NCBI RefSeq assembly: GCF_009917485.1
Contig: NZ_QZDT01000006.1
Location: forward strand, 62,001 to 126,000
Reading direction: 5' to 3'
Length of the DNA stretch: 64,000 nt
From: Parablautia muri
GTDB taxonomy: Bacteria > Bacillota > Clostridia > Lachnospirales > Lachnospiraceae
The notes under the pieces were generated by a model. It searched no databases and was not told the origin of the DNA. It saw only the letters and a list, made by a program, of their open reading frames with translations. Numbering within the stretch: the stretch's first letter is position 1; each line of letters starts with the position of its first letter. The translations under genes were made by a program, and so were the position numbers. Positions 52,368-62,288 of this stretch are shown here, one piece after another.

Positions 52368-54014
52368 TTATTTTATGCCCCGCACCTCGTTCAGACCATA
52401 GCCTTCCAGGTATTCTATTGTTATGGCATCTCCCACCTGATATCGTATGATTTGAATCAAATCAGTGTCAGACATATCTATATCAAAAATGTCTTTCTTA
52501 TTTTCCAGGCAAATGTAATAATGGGTATTTCCTTCTAATACAATCGGTGAGATGCTTTCAATCTTCCCTGTGATGCTCTTGCTCAAATCCTGGGAGATGC
52601 TTACTATGCCATTGGTATTCAAAAGCTCCGTATAATTTTTTTCACACTCCTGCACGGTGTCCCCAATGGCTACCCACTGATATTTTTGGACATTTACCAT
52701 AGCATATTTTTTAACCAGCCCTGCTCCATCCTTAAGCGCCATGAAATAGGTGGGTTCATCCGCAATGTTTAAAAGTAGCGGGAAGGTTGCACGGTATCCT
52801 AAATTCTGAACCTGTCCCTCTGCGGAAGACATAGCAGAGTCTTCAATTGCGCCCTCCACCTTATAGGAACGGGTTTCCATAGTACGCTGGTTCATCAAAA
52901 CAAATCCCACATTGGACTGGTCGCCACTGACGCTTGTAATGCCGGTGTAAACCCACACATCATCCTCAAGAGCAATGTAATTATAGCCATTGGTTGACTG
53001 CAGGCAGTCCTTCTGTCCTAATACCGAATTCCAGAAGCCATGCTTTAATATTCCTGAATAATCGTACAATTGTACCAAAAGCTCTGCCGAATATACTTTA
53101 TCAATCCAGGCCGGTACATCCTCAACTGCATAGTCAACGCACTCTCCCGTCTGGGCATTGCAGAGCACCACCCTTCCTATGGTTTGTCCGCCGAAAAGAC
53201 CAATATTAAACTTTTTGACAGGGCACACCCAGTAGGGTGTTCCCTCCTCGTCTATCTCAAAGAAAATCTGTTCATCAAAGATATAAGTTGGATATCTGAA
53301 CCGCAAATGCCTGTAAATATTTCTATTAAAGTATTCCCCCTTGGAATAGCGGATTCCTTCCGTGAGCTTGACACATTCCGTATTCTGTGTTGTCATGTCA
53401 ATCAAAATGTAAGCCGGTATTCCGTTTTTCTGGTTAGTTAACCACTTTATCGGGCTTGCATAGGTCAGCGGCGTCACACGGACCGGCTTTCCCTGATAGT
53501 TAATCTGCGCGTAGTCGCCGGATACCTCAAACTGGGAAACCATATCCACCATACTTCCCATTTTCCTGTTGCCAAGCAATGATGCGGAATCTTTATCAAG
53601 CAATGGGATTGTCTTATAGTCAACCTGTTTAATATCATCCGTAAATGCTCTTTCTTCTATGGAAAGCAGTCTTTGATATTTCGCCGCATTGAAAAAAGGC
53701 GAGGATAAAAGCGCACCCACAAAATACACAACGCCAAGTAAAACCAAAAGTCCTCCTAATACTTTAACCATCAGGCTGCTTTCTTTTAATTGAAAGCGAA
53801 ATAAATTCTCGCCCTCTACGCCGATTTGTTTATCCTTCTTAAGCTGCTTTAAAATACAAACCGCCAGCAAAAGCAATACCAGCAAAAACAATGCGCCCCA
53901 TGTTCCTGATGAATGAATATTAATTGCAGGTATGGTCACATAATAATAAATAAACAGCCCTGTAAATCCTATCAAAGCAATCACTATTTTGCTCACTATC
54001 TTCTTTTCTTTCAT
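52368..54014 (-). CDS. Membrane protein with large extracytoplasmic domain, unknown function
   Basis: The 548-aa protein has about three membrane helices in its first 105 residues (about 8-27, 35-55, 78-102), then a large beta-rich domain (about 110-548). Motifs such as ILIDMTTQNTECVKLTEGIRYSKGEYF and WNSVLGQKDCLQSTNGYNYIALEDDVWVYTGITS are visible; the C-terminal part (KSITGKIESISPIVLEGNTHYYICLE) has an OB-fold look. No family recognised. It could be a membrane sensor or a lipoprotein-like scaffold. A start at 54014 has GGGGG 6 nt upstream. It lies between the EF-G-like gene and leuS. Confidence 0.65.
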   Translation of the reverse strand: MKEKKIVSKIVIALIGFTGLFIYYYVTIPAINIHSSGTWGALFLLVLLLLAVCILKQLKKDKQIGVEGENLFRFQLKESSLMVKVLGGLLVLLGVVYFVGALLSSPFFNAAKYQRLLSIEERAFTDDIKQVDYKTIPLLDKDSASLLGNRKMGSMVDMVSQFEVSGDYAQINYQGKPVRVTPLTYASPIKWLTNQKNGIPAYILIDMTTQNTECVKLTEGIRYSKGEYFNRNIYRHLRFRYPTYIFDEQIFFEIDEEGTPYWVCPVKKFNIGLFGGQTIGRVVLCNAQTGECVDYAVEDVPAWIDKVYSAELLVQLYDYSGILKHGFWNSVLGQKDCLQSTNGYNYIALEDDVWVYTGITSVSGDQSNVGFVLMNQRTMETRSYKVEGAIEDSAMSSAEGQVQNLGYRATFPLLLNIADEPTYFMALKDGAGLVKKYAMVNVQKYQWVAIGDTVQECEKNYTELLNTNGIVSISQDLSKSITGKIESISPIVLEGNTHYYICLENKKDIFDIDMSDTDLIQIIRYQVGDAITIEYLEGYGLNEVRGIK

Positions 54015-54159
54015 AATTATCCCCCTGCATATCACAAGCTATGTCTGTGATACTGACGCCAGCATTCTTCCATTGGATAGATTATACAATTTCTTAACCC
54101 AAAATACAATAGGATACTGTATACCCCCATATACAGCACCCTATCATACGAATTCTTCG

Positions 54160-54247
54160 ATTTTAATAACCCGCAAATTTGACATCAAGTCAAATTTGCC
54201 GATTGAAAAATCTATGCCGCAGTCTCTGATTTTTCAATCTACCTTCC
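54160..54247 (-). repeat. Dispersed intergenic element, full two-hairpin copy after the EF-G-like gene
   Basis: Two clear hairpins: CAAATTTGAC / GTCAAATTTG (54173-54197, 5-nt loop) and GATTGAAAAATC / GATTTTTCAATC (54200-54238, 15-nt loop). Preceded on the minus strand by GGAAGGTAGATTG. It is 146 bp upstream of the next start, so here it does not supply an RBS. Confidence 0.85.
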
Positions 54248-54275
54248 TCTAAAAAGAGCTTTCGTCATTTTTATT

Positions 54276-56366
54276 TTAATCATCCGACCCTTCTGCAATC
54301 TTAGCAGCTCTTGCAGCAACCTCCTTCTCCTGTACATCTGAAGGCGCCTGCTCATAGCGTGAGAACTCATATTCATACTCGCCCCGGCCGCCGGTCATAG
54401 AGCGAAGATCCGTACAATACCCAAACAGTCCCATCATAGGAACATCTGCCTCAATTACCTGTTTTCCGCCGACCGTAGGATTCATGCCAAGCACACGTCC
54501 CCTTCTCTTATTCAAATCCCCCATAACATCACCTGTATAAGAATCCGGCACTGTTACCTTCAAGGATACAATAGGTTCAAGCAAAACAGGATGCGCCTCC
54601 ATGAAGCCTTTCTTGAAAGCCTGAATGGTTGCCATCTTAAACGCCATTTCAGAGGAATCTACCGGATGGTAGGAACCATCGTAGAGAATCGCTTTCACGC
54701 CTACAACAGGATAAGCCGCCATTGGTCCTTTCTGCACAGATTCCTGAATTCCCTTTTCAACTGCCGGGAAGTAGTTCTTCGGGACTGCACCGCCCACTAC
54801 AATCTGCTCAAAAACATACGCTTCCTCTAAATTGCCTGAAGGCTCAAATTTCATCTTTACATGACCGTACTGCCCATGGCCGCCTGATTGTTTCTTATAT
54901 TTGTATTCCACATCGGATGTCTTACGAATGGTCTCTCTAAAGGCAACCTTAGGCACTGATAATTCAATTTCCACCTTATATTCGTTTAACAGCTTACTGG
55001 AAATCACCTCAAGGTGCAAATCTCCCATTCCGTAAAGAAGCATCTGTCTGTTCTCGGAATCATTCACATACTTCATGGTCTGATCTTCATGTGAAATCTT
55101 CTGGAGGGCCTGTGAAATCTTATCCACATCCCCTTTGTTCTTAGGAACATAACGCATATATGTATAAGGCTTGGGCATCTCCCACTTACCGAACTTAATC
55201 GTGGTTGCCTTAGTAGATAAGCTGTCGCCTGTCCTTGCAGCAGTCAGCTTGGCAAGAGCGCCGATATCGCCCGCATGCAGCTCTTTTACTTCAATCGGTT
55301 TATTCCCCTGCAGAACATACAGCTTGCCTATTTTTTCTTCAATATCTTTATCTACATTATACAAAACATCATCCGATTTCAGTACACCCGAATTTACCTT
55401 GATCAAAGAATACTTGCCCATGAAAGGATCTACGATTGTCTTCCAGATGTAAGCTGATTTAGCCTTTGCAAAATCATAATCCGCATGGTAGATATCATTT
55501 GTCTTCATGTTGATACCTGCCACTACCCTGTTTTCAGGGCTGGGGAAGTATTTGATGATGTCGTCTAACAGCGTGTACATCCCCTGGCAAAGCACATTAG
55601 ATCCCATACACATAGGCACAATGCTTCCATCACATACGTTTGTCCGAAGGGCTGCTCTTATTTCCGCCTCGGAGAAGGTTTCTCCGCCAAAGTAACGCTC
55701 CATCATTTCTTCACTGGTCTCTGCAACTGACTCCATCAGGGTGTCACGGCACAGCTGCAGATTTGCTTTGTTGTACTCGGGAACCTCACATTCCACAACA
55801 TCCTTGCCCTGCCACCTGTTACCTGTCTCAGTGATAACATTTACATATCCTACAAATTTTTCCTTTTCACGAATTGGCAAGTGGAAAGGCGCCATCTTCT
55901 TGCCAAACATCTGGGTCATGTCCTCCACTACTTGTCTGAAAGAAGCGTTGTCCACATCCATGTTGCTGACATAAATCATACGGGGCAGCTTATATTTCTC
56001 ACACAATTCCCACGCCTTCTGGGTTCCAACCTCCACACCTGATTTACCATTTACAACGATAATAGCAGCGCCTGCTGCGCTGATTGCTTCCTCAACTTCA
56101 CCTGCAAAATCAAAAAAACCTGGGGTATCTAATATATTAATCTTATAGCCTTCCCATTCTACCGGAATCACGGAAGTACTGATAGATATCTTTCTCTTTT
56201 GTTCTTCCTTGCCAAAATCACTAACGGTATTGCCATCTGTCACTTTCCCCAGTCTGGATGTAATACCTGATAAATATGCCATAGCTTCCGCCAGACTGGT
56301 CTTACCACATCCGCCATGGCCAAGCAAAGCTACGTTTCGAATCTTGTCCGTTGTGTAAATATTCAT
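54276..56366 (-). CDS. EF-G-like GTPase (FusA2-type)
   Basis: The 696-aa GTPase has the five-domain plan of elongation factor G but with P-loop GHGGCGKTSL (near 16-25) in place of the GHVDHGKT of true EF-G. Switch II reads DTPGFFDFAGEV and the NKxD-like motif reads SNMDVD. The C-terminal half includes GGRGEYEYEFSRYEQAP. Such EF-G paralogues (EF-G2/FusA2) have roles in ribosome function that differ by lineage. A ribosome-protection tetracycline-resistance gene is less likely given the P-loop. Start 56366 follows GGAGG; the extra upstream residues come from the repeat unit. Confidence 0.9.
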   Translation of the reverse strand: MNIYTTDKIRNVALLGHGGCGKTSLAEAMAYLSGITSRLGKVTDGNTVSDFGKEEQKRKISISTSVIPVEWEGYKINILDTPGFFDFAGEVEEAISAAGAAIIVVNGKSGVEVGTQKAWELCEKYKLPRMIYVSNMDVDNASFRQVVEDMTQMFGKKMAPFHLPIREKEKFVGYVNVITETGNRWQGKDVVECEVPEYNKANLQLCRDTLMESVAETSEEMMERYFGGETFSEAEIRAALRTNVCDGSIVPMCMGSNVLCQGMYTLLDDIIKYFPSPENRVVAGINMKTNDIYHADYDFAKAKSAYIWKTIVDPFMGKYSLIKVNSGVLKSDDVLYNVDKDIEEKIGKLYVLQGNKPIEVKELHAGDIGALAKLTAARTGDSLSTKATTIKFGKWEMPKPYTYMRYVPKNKGDVDKISQALQKISHEDQTMKYVNDSENRQMLLYGMGDLHLEVISSKLLNEYKVEIELSVPKVAFRETIRKTSDVEYKYKKQSGGHGQYGHVKMKFEPSGNLEEAYVFEQIVVGGAVPKNYFPAVEKGIQESVQKGPMAAYPVVGVKAILYDGSYHPVDSSEMAFKMATIQAFKKGFMEAHPVLLEPIVSLKVTVPDSYTGDVMGDLNKRRGRVLGMNPTVGGKQVIEADVPMMGLFGYCTDLRSMTGGRGEYEYEFSRYEQAPSDVQEKEVAARAAKIAEGSDD

Positions 56367-56425
56367 ATAAGTCCTCCATTCTCGCCTGCCAGCAAATTCG
56401 TTATGCTTAAAGCATAATAACAGGC
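56367..56425 (-). repeat. Diverged copy of the dispersed element before the EF-G-like gene
   Basis: Minus strand: stem TTATGCTT / AAGCATAA, then GAATTTGCTGGCAGGCGAGAATGGAGG, the RBS unit. Confidence 0.6.
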
Positions 56426-56531
56426 ACAAATTTTTTGTGTGAATAATTTATTTTTCACACTATTTTCTCAGATTTTCCTGATTTCAAATTTCCCATATGG
56501 ATATTTTACTAAATTTTTGTCTTTTACACAA

Positions 56532-56560
56532 GTAAAATCATGCGATTTTACACAATTATA
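56532..56560 (-). promoter_or_regulatory. Promoter with palindromic operator of the EF-G-like gene
   Basis: Minus strand: -10 TATAAT (56555-56560), poor -35. The palindrome GTAAAATC-ATGC-GATTTTAC (56532-56551) starts 3 bp after the -10, over the expected transcription start. TTGTGTAAAA occurs twice around it. A regulator site is likely. Confidence 0.5.
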
Positions 56561-56641
56561 TCAATCTTAATGAAATAGTTCGAATCGTTGGACAGATACG
56601 TGCCAAAAAACGTTCAAAAAACTTTATACGGTTAATTCATA

Positions 56642-56670
56642 TTGACTTTCACACGTTGAAGTGTTATATT
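56642..56670 (+). promoter_or_regulatory. Sigma-A promoter of aroF-tyrA
   Basis: -35 TTGACT (56642-56647), 17-bp spacer, -10 TATATT (56665-56670). Confidence 0.85.
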
Positions 56671-56721
56671 GTGTGGGCAGAAAGCGATTACAGACCATTG
56701 CTTAGAGAGGAGAAAAACAAA

Positions 56722-57762
56722 ATGATTGTTGTAATGAAACCAAGGGCAGCCCAGCAGAGCATTCAGGCTGTCACCAAATATATTGAAGATCATGGGCTTC
56801 AAGTTCATCTTTCTCAGGGCGAGGAGGTTACCATTATTGGTATTGTGGGCGATAAGTCCAGAATTTCCACTGAAAACCTGACTATTTTTAAGGATGTAGA
56901 CCATATTCTTCCTGTAACAGAAAGCTATAAACTTGCCAATAAAAAATTCCATCCGGAGCCTACCACTGTCAAGGTGGGGAATACCACCATTGGCCCCGGT
57001 AATTTTACCATTATGGCAGGCCCCTGTGCCGTGGAAACAAAGGAGCAGCTTTTTACCATCGCCAAGGCAGTAAAAGCAGCTGGCGCTACCATTCTGCGAG
57101 GAGGCGCTTATAAGCCCCGTACCTCCCCCTACTCTTTTCAGGGACTTGAGGAGGAAGGCCTTAAATATATGCAGGAAGCCAAGGCGGCAACAGGTCTTTC
57201 TACGATATGTGAGGTTGTGAGCTTAGATGCCATTGAGGCCGCTGTTAAATATGTGGATATGATTCAGATAGGCGCCCGGAATATGCAGAATTTTATCCTT
57301 TTAAAGGAAGCAGGACAATCCGGCCTTCCCGTGCTTTTAAAAAGAGGTCTGTGCGCTACCATTGATGAGTGGTTAAACGCAGCCGAATATATCATTGCCG
57401 AGGGTAATCCTAATGTTGTGCTTTGTGAGCGGGGTATTCGTACCTTTGAGACCTCCACACGCAACACACTTGACTTAAGCGCCGTTCCTGTGCTTCAGCA
57501 AAGGACACACCTTCCTATTATTGTGGATCCGTCCCACTCCACCGGTTCCTACAAATATGTAGCGCCCATGGCAAAGGCTGCAACTGCCTGCAACGCGGAC
57601 GGCCTTATGATCGAAGTGCATAATGACCCTGCCCACGCCTTATCAGACGGCCCTCAGTCCCTTACCTTTGCAAAATTTGCTGCTCTTGCCAGCGAGCTTT
57701 CTCCTTACTGCCAGCTGGTAAACAGAGAATTTCATATTCAGGGAGGCTCCCATGAAAACTGA
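56722..57762 (+). CDS. aroF: 3-deoxy-7-phosphoheptulonate (DAHP) synthase
   Basis: DAHP synthase joins PEP and erythrose 4-phosphate, the first step of aromatic amino acid synthesis. The 346-aa protein is the type I-beta form with an N-terminal ferredoxin-like domain (1-70, MIVVMKPRAAQQSIQAVTKYIEDHG) that can bind a feedback inhibitor. The catalytic barrel shows IMAGPCAVET (about 95), RGGAYKPRTSPYSFQG (about 120), IGARNMQN and VDPSHSTGSY. Start at 56722 follows GAGGAG. It overlaps tyrA by 11 nt, so the two form a tyrosine-directed unit. Confidence 0.96.
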   Translation: MIVVMKPRAAQQSIQAVTKYIEDHGLQVHLSQGEEVTIIGIVGDKSRISTENLTIFKDVDHILPVTESYKLANKKFHPEPTTVKVGNTTIGPGNFTIMAGPCAVETKEQLFTIAKAVKAAGATILRGGAYKPRTSPYSFQGLEEEGLKYMQEAKAATGLSTICEVVSLDAIEAAVKYVDMIQIGARNMQNFILLKEAGQSGLPVLLKRGLCATIDEWLNAAEYIIAEGNPNVVLCERGIRTFETSTRNTLDLSAVPVLQQRTHLPIIVDPSHSTGSYKYVAPMAKAATACNADGLMIEVHNDPAHALSDGPQSLTFAKFAALASELSPYCQLVNREFHIQGGSHEN

Positions 57763-58852
57763 TTTTACCTGCGGCTTTGTTGGATTGGGACTTATTGGCG
57801 GCTCTATTGCCAGGGCAATCCGCGATTTTTATCCGGACAGCTATATTCTCGCATATGATATCAATCAGGAAGCCCTTAAGGCCGCCCTTGCGGATGGCGT
57901 TATCAATCTGTCCCTTTCCTCCATTGGCAAAGAATTTTCAGGCTGTGATTACATTTTTTTATGTGCTCCCGTATCGGAAAATGATAATTATTTAAGCCAA
58001 ATAAAAAAATATATGTCTCCCACCTGCCTGCTCACGGATGTAGGCAGTGTAAAAACGGATATTCACAGGCATATTGAACAAGCCGGCCTTTCATCACAAT
58101 TTATCGGCGGACATCCTATGGCAGGCAGCGAACGGACCGGTTACATCAACTCAAAAACCCTGCTTCTTCAAAATGCTTATTATATTTTGACGCCCTGTGA
58201 GGGTATATCTCAAGAAACGATCCGCGAATTCAAAGAATTGATTGCTTCTTTAGGCGCTATTCCCTTACTTCTTTCCTATACGGAGCACGATTATGTTACC
58301 GCTGCAATCAGCCATCTTCCCCATGTGGCAGCCGCATCTCTTGTCAATTTAATCAGACAGTCTGATTCTCCTAACGGTATCATGAAGCTGATTGCCGCTG
58401 GCGGTTTTAAGGATATCACAAGAATTGCCTCCTCCTCGCCGGTGATGTGGCAGCAGATCTGTCTAACAAATGGTGAAAATATTTCCCGTCTGCTGGATGA
58501 CTATATTCATTCCCTGATACAGATTAAAAAGGAAATTGATCGGTCAGGAGCCGAATCACTGTACCAGTTTTTTGATCAGGCGCGGATTTACAGGGATTCA
58601 TTTATTGACGCTTCCAGCGGCCCCATCAAAAAATCCTTCACCGTCCGCATTGACATTGCAGATGAGCCAGGCGCCTTAGCCGCCATTGCCACTATACTAG
58701 CCTTGTATCAAATCAGTATCAAAAACATTGGCATTACCCATAACCGGGAGCAGGCGGACGGCGTATTGCAGGTAGAATTTTACGAAGAATCCAGTATCAA
58801 AAAAGCGGCAGAAATTCTGGCTTCCAAAGGGTATACCATTTATCCAAAATAA
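57752..58852 (+). CDS. tyrA: Prephenate dehydrogenase with ACT domain
   Basis: TyrA oxidises prephenate to 4-hydroxyphenylpyruvate with NAD+. The 366-aa protein has the Rossmann motif GFVGLGLIGGS (8-18), catalytic-region HPMAGSERTGYINS, EHDYVTAAISHLPHVAA, and a C-terminal ACT domain (about 290-366, VRIDIADEPGALAAIATILALYQISIKNIGI) likely to bind tyrosine as feedback inhibitor. The start lies inside the aroF end with its RBS GGGAGG 5 nt upstream. 58853-58987 after it shows no clear terminator. Confidence 0.96.
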   Translation: MKTDFTCGFVGLGLIGGSIARAIRDFYPDSYILAYDINQEALKAALADGVINLSLSSIGKEFSGCDYIFLCAPVSENDNYLSQIKKYMSPTCLLTDVGSVKTDIHRHIEQAGLSSQFIGGHPMAGSERTGYINSKTLLLQNAYYILTPCEGISQETIREFKELIASLGAIPLLLSYTEHDYVTAAISHLPHVAAASLVNLIRQSDSPNGIMKLIAAGGFKDITRIASSSPVMWQQICLTNGENISRLLDDYIHSLIQIKKEIDRSGAESLYQFFDQARIYRDSFIDASSGPIKKSFTVRIDIADEPGALAAIATILALYQISIKNIGITHNREQADGVLQVEFYEESSIKKAAEILASKGYTIYPK

Positions 58853-58987
58853 ATATCCATACGCTTCCATGCTGCTTTGATGGACCAATCCCTTGCCCGT
58901 TTACAGGACAGGCCAAATAAGCCAAACGCTGTTTCATTTCATAAGCCAATTTATATGTAAAAGAGCTCTCCGGTAGTGGTACAGGAT

Positions 58988-59539
58988 TTACCCTGACCAA
59001 TTACTTTGGGCTCTTTCCATTTTTCCCATTGTATTTCTTTTCACTTTCTTCTTACTTTTCTTCCTGATTTTATCAAATATAATCATCAGCAAAATTCCCA
59101 CTGCACCGCCTGCAGTATCGATTACAACATCTTTTATAGATGCCCATCTTCCAGGCACAAAATATTGGTGAAGTTCATCTAACCCGGCAGAAATCAAAAG
59201 CTGCAAAAATACAAGAATACGTCCTTTCCACAAGGGCTTATACCACAAAACCACAACACTATATGACAAAAACCCCATGCACATATATTCTGTAAAATGA
59301 GCAGTTTTTCTGATCACGTTCTCCAACGCGTAATCCCATATTTCCACAGCTCCACTGTCTCCTGCACCGCCCCGTGTACTTCCAATTAACCGGTAATAAA
59401 CCTGCAAAATTATTTCCGTTACTTTTCTACTGAGATTAGACGATTCTTCCGCATCCTGGGCAGAAAAGCGAAATATGGCAATATATAAGCCGATCAGCAA
59501 TATCATTACTACTACCGTGTAAATCTTTTTAACCTTCAA
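58988..59539 (-). CDS. VanZ-like membrane protein
   Basis: The 183-aa protein has an N-terminal helix (5-25), then the VanZ pattern: IRKTAHFTEYMCMGFLSY (about 93-110) and SAGLDELHQYFVPGRWASIKDVVIDTAGGAVG (about 125-155), and a strongly basic tail. VanZ-like proteins are common in Firmicutes and have been tied to lipoglycopeptide tolerance only in the van cluster; no van genes are near. The start is TTG after AGGGAG with a rather long spacing. The gene converges with tyrA. Confidence 0.85.
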   Translation of the reverse strand: MKVKKIYTVVVMILLIGLYIAIFRFSAQDAEESSNLSRKVTEIILQVYYRLIGSTRGGAGDSGAVEIWDYALENVIRKTAHFTEYMCMGFLSYSVVVLWYKPLWKGRILVFLQLLISAGLDELHQYFVPGRWASIKDVVIDTAGGAVGILLMIIFDKIRKKSKKKVKRNTMGKMERAQSNWSG

Positions 59540-59639
59540 ACTATTTTTAACTCCCTAAAAATCCAGTTTTCCAAAATCCGAGGCTGCATAACCTAAAGAA
59601 ATCATCAGAATATACAATCCCAAAATGGATTATTGGTAT

Positions 59640-59690
59640 AAAAAACACTAGGTACAGAATTGTCCTTCTTATACCTAGTGCTTTTTGCTA
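59640..59690 (-). terminator. Terminator of the glycolytic operon
   Basis: 9-bp stem CACTAGGTA / TACCTAGTG (59646-59654 with 59672-59680), 17-nt loop, then TTTTTTATAC on the minus strand; it follows tpiA. Confidence 0.85.
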
Positions 59691-59717
59691 TCTCAATTAC
59701 AATTTATGCCCGTGGTA

Positions 59718-60464
59718 TCAATAGTTCACAATCTTGCCAAAGTCAGCCTTCAAAGAAGCGCCGCCAACCAAACCACCGTCAATGTCAGGCTGTGCAAATA
59801 ATTCCGCCGCATTGCCGGCATTTACGGAACCACCGTACTGAATGCGAACCGCATCTGCCGTAGCCGCATCATAAATCTCCGCTACACAGTCACGGACTGC
59901 CTTACAAACTTCCTGCGCCTGCTCGGTGGTAGCTGTCTTGCCTGTTCCGATTGCCCAGATAGGCTCATAAGCGATAACCATAGATGCAACCTGATCTGCG
60001 CTGATGCCAACAAGGTCAGATTTGATCTGCATACGGATCCAGTCAAGGGTAATCCCCATCTCTCTCTGTTCTAAGGTCTCGCCGCAGCAAAGGATTGGCG
60101 TAAGGCCAGCTTCAAATGCTTTCTTTACTTTCTTGTTTAATAAAGCATCATCCTCTTTAAAGTAATCACGTCTCTCGGAATGCCCGATAATCACATACTT
60201 TGCGCCTGCATCCTTGATCATAGCTGCCGAAATCTCGCCTGTGTATGCGCCTTTTTCTTCAAAGTACATATTTTCAGCGCCAACCTCAACGTTGGTTCCC
60301 TTAACAGCTTCCACAACGGGTACAATATCAATTGCCGGAACGCAGTAAACCACATCTACATCATCAGATTTAACCAAATCCTTTAATTCACCACATAATT
60401 TTACTGCCTCACTGGGAGTCATATTCATCTTCCAGTTGCCGGCTACAATTTTTCTTCTTGCCAT
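59718..60464 (-). CDS. tpiA: Triosephosphate isomerase
   Basis: TpiA interconverts DHAP and glyceraldehyde 3-phosphate. The 248-aa protein has normal length and the motifs [14 protein letters not shown] (7-20), [16 protein letters not shown] (about 91-106, catalytic His), [16 protein letters not shown] (about 163-178, catalytic Glu) and [17 protein letters not shown]. Start at 60464 is set by the RBS AAGGAAA and by family length; the 72 residues readable upstream belong to another frame of the 60443 gene. It overlaps that gene by 22 nt. Confidence 0.98.
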   Translation of the reverse strand: MARRKIVAGNWKMNMTPSEAVKLCGELKDLVKSDDVDVVYCVPAIDIVPVVEAVKGTNVEVGAENMYFEEKGAYTGEISAAMIKDAGAKYVIIGHSERRDYFKEDDALLNKKVKKAFEAGLTPILCCGETLEQREMGITLDWIRMQIKSDLVGISADQVASMVIAYEPIWAIGTGKTATTEQAQEVCKAVRDCVAEIYDAATADAVRIQYGGSVNAGNAAELFAQPDIDGGLVGGASLKADFGKIVNY

Positions 60465-60925
60465 TTTCTTATTTCCTTCCTTTTCAAATTCATAATATAT
60501 CCTGACACAAACAGGATAAATGCTATTACACCTAAAATCAGCATGTATTTTTTCAAAAAACCTACCACAAAGCAAGAGCCGATTCCCATTCCCAGGCAAT
60601 AAGTAACAGGGACTTTGGTATTTACAGCGTAATCTGCATTCGCAAATGCCGAAACCCACATATAAACAGCGCCATCCCATTCATAATAGTATTCGACCGC
60701 CACACATTCATCATCAGAACATACAACATTTCCCATTGTCACCGCTACTATTCCGGCAACCGTCATTGTTTTTTCTCCTGATGCCTCTACTTTTAAAGCC
60801 GCCCATTTTACAATGGTCACATAAAACAAATACATAAGGCACAGAAGGCCTAAACCAATACCGGCAGACATCAAACACAGATATGCTTTAAAAGGTTTTA
60901 AAGTTTGCGGGATTTTATTTATCAT
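60443..60925 (-). CDS. Small membrane protein inserted between pgk and tpiA, unknown function
   Basis: The 160-aa protein has an N-terminal membrane helix (about 14-38), a central extracytoplasmic stretch of about 80 residues ([28 protein letters not shown]), a hydrophobic [12 protein letters not shown] region, and a further membrane helix (about 127-147), with a basic tail. The layout recalls DUF3592-type proteins, but I cannot confirm this. Its ATG overlaps the pgk stop by 11 nt, and its end overlaps the tpiA start by 22 nt, so it must be translated with the glycolytic genes. Function unknown. Confidence 0.7.
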   Translation of the reverse strand: MINKIPQTLKPFKAYLCLMSAGIGLGLLCLMYLFYVTIVKWAALKVEASGEKTMTVAGIVAVTMGNVVCSDDECVAVEYYYEWDGAVYMWVSAFANADYAVNTKVPVTYCLGMGIGSCFVVGFLKKYMLILGVIAFILFVSGYIMNLKRKEIRKWQEEKL

Positions 60926-62138
60926 CCGCTGCAGCTACGCCGGGAAGCTCCTTACCTTCTAAGAACTCAAGAGAAGCGCCGCCGCCTGTGGAAATGTGAC
61001 TCATCTTGTCAGCAAAGCCTAACTGGTTAACTGCCGCTGCGGAATCGCCGCCACCAATGATCGTTGTTGCGTCTGTCTCTGCAAGGGATTTTGCAACTGC
61101 AATGGTGCCTTTCGCAAGAACAGGGTTCTCAAATACACCCATAGGTCCATTCCAGACAACGGTTTTAGCAGACTTAACGGCATCTGCATATAATTCCGCT
61201 GTCTTAGGTCCAATATCAAGTCCTTCCATATCAGCAGGAATCTTGTCAGCGTCAACAACGGACACTTCAATTTCAGCGTCAATCGGGTTCGGGAAAGAAG
61301 CTGCAATTGTGGTATCTACAGGAAGCAGCAATTTCTTTCCAAGCTTCTGCGCCTTATCCATCATTTCCTTACAGTAATCAAGCTTCTCATCATCTACCAG
61401 AGATTTTCCAATCTCATAGCCCTGTGCTTTTAAGAAGGTGAAAGCCATACCGCCGCCAATAATCAGGGTATCGCATTTTTCGAGCAGGTTGTTGATAACG
61501 TTAAGCTTATCCGCCACTTTAGCTCCGCCAAGGATTGCAACGAAAGGCCTTACAGGATTTTCCACTGCATTTCCAAGGAAATCAATTTCCTTCTGCATCA
61601 AATATCCAACTGCACACTCGCCGCCCTTTGCACGAATGCACTCTGTTACGCCTGCAACAGATGCATGTGCCCTATGGGAAGAACCAAAAGCATCGCAAAC
61701 ATAGACATCAGCTAAGTCAGCTAACTCTTTGCTGAATTCTTCGCCGTTCTTTGTCTCTTCTTTGCCACGGAAACGTGTATTCTGAAGCAGAACCACATCT
61801 CCTTCCTTCATAGCAGCAACCGCTGCCGTAGCAGCCTCGCCAGTTACATTATAATCTGCAACGAAATTAACGTCCTTGCCAAGTTTTTCGGAAAGCCTCT
61901 TAGCAACAGACGCCAATGATTCGCCTTCGTTAGGGCCGTTTTTCACTTTGCCAAGATGAGAGCAGAGAATTACTTTTCCGCCGTCTTTTAATAACTTGTT
62001 GATTGTAGGAAGGGCTGCAACGATACGTGTTTCGTCTGTAATCTCACCGTTTTTAAGAGGTACGTTGAAATCGCATCTTACAAGTACGCGCTTTCCTGCT
62101 ACGTTGATATCATCAACTGATTTCTTATTTAATCCCAT
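60915..62138 (-). CDS. pgk: Phosphoglycerate kinase
   Basis: Pgk transfers phosphate from 1,3-bisphosphoglycerate to ADP. The 407-aa protein shows [23 protein letters not shown] (about 17-39), [33 protein letters not shown] (about 205-222), [10 protein letters not shown] (about 335) and [13 protein letters not shown] with the nucleotide loop. Full length. RBS GGAGG lies 7-8 nt before the ATG. Second gene of the gap operon. Confidence 0.98.
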   Translation of the reverse strand: MGLNKKSVDDINVAGKRVLVRCDFNVPLKNGEITDETRIVAALPTINKLLKDGGKVILCSHLGKVKNGPNEGESLASVAKRLSEKLGKDVNFVADYNVTGEAATAAVAAMKEGDVVLLQNTRFRGKEETKNGEEFSKELADLADVYVCDAFGSSHRAHASVAGVTECIRAKGGECAVGYLMQKEIDFLGNAVENPVRPFVAILGGAKVADKLNVINNLLEKCDTLIIGGGMAFTFLKAQGYEIGKSLVDDEKLDYCKEMMDKAQKLGKKLLLPVDTTIAASFPNPIDAEIEVSVVDADKIPADMEGLDIGPKTAELYADAVKSAKTVVWNGPMGVFENPVLAKGTIAVAKSLAETDATTIIGGGDSAAAVNQLGFADKMSHISTGGGASLEFLEGKELPGVAAADDK

Positions 62139-62288
62139 GATTCATTCCTCCACAATTCATTTTATAAATCAAACTCTGTCCCGTTTCCCAGAACAGCTTT
62201 CTATCAACAACAGCTGCCAGGATCCGCCAAACATCTTTCATATGAAACAGGCACTACCTTGCTTCGCCCGATGGCTTATTGTAATAAA

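Noticed and set aside
54276-56366. Ribosome-protection tetracycline resistance gene
   Set aside because: The P-loop GHGGCGKT and overall sequence fit the EF-G-like paralogue group rather than Tet(M)/Tet(O)-type proteins.
58853-58987. Small gene between tyrA and the VanZ-like gene
   Set aside because: The only frames are short, lack an RBS and overlap the ends of both neighbours.
58988-59539. Part of a vancomycin resistance cluster
   Set aside because: VanZ-like proteins are widespread; no vanA/B/H/X/Y/R/S-type gene is in the window.
59718-60680. A longer tpiA start at 60680
   Set aside because: The added 72 residues read another frame of the 60443 membrane gene; the RBS and family length fix the start at 60464.
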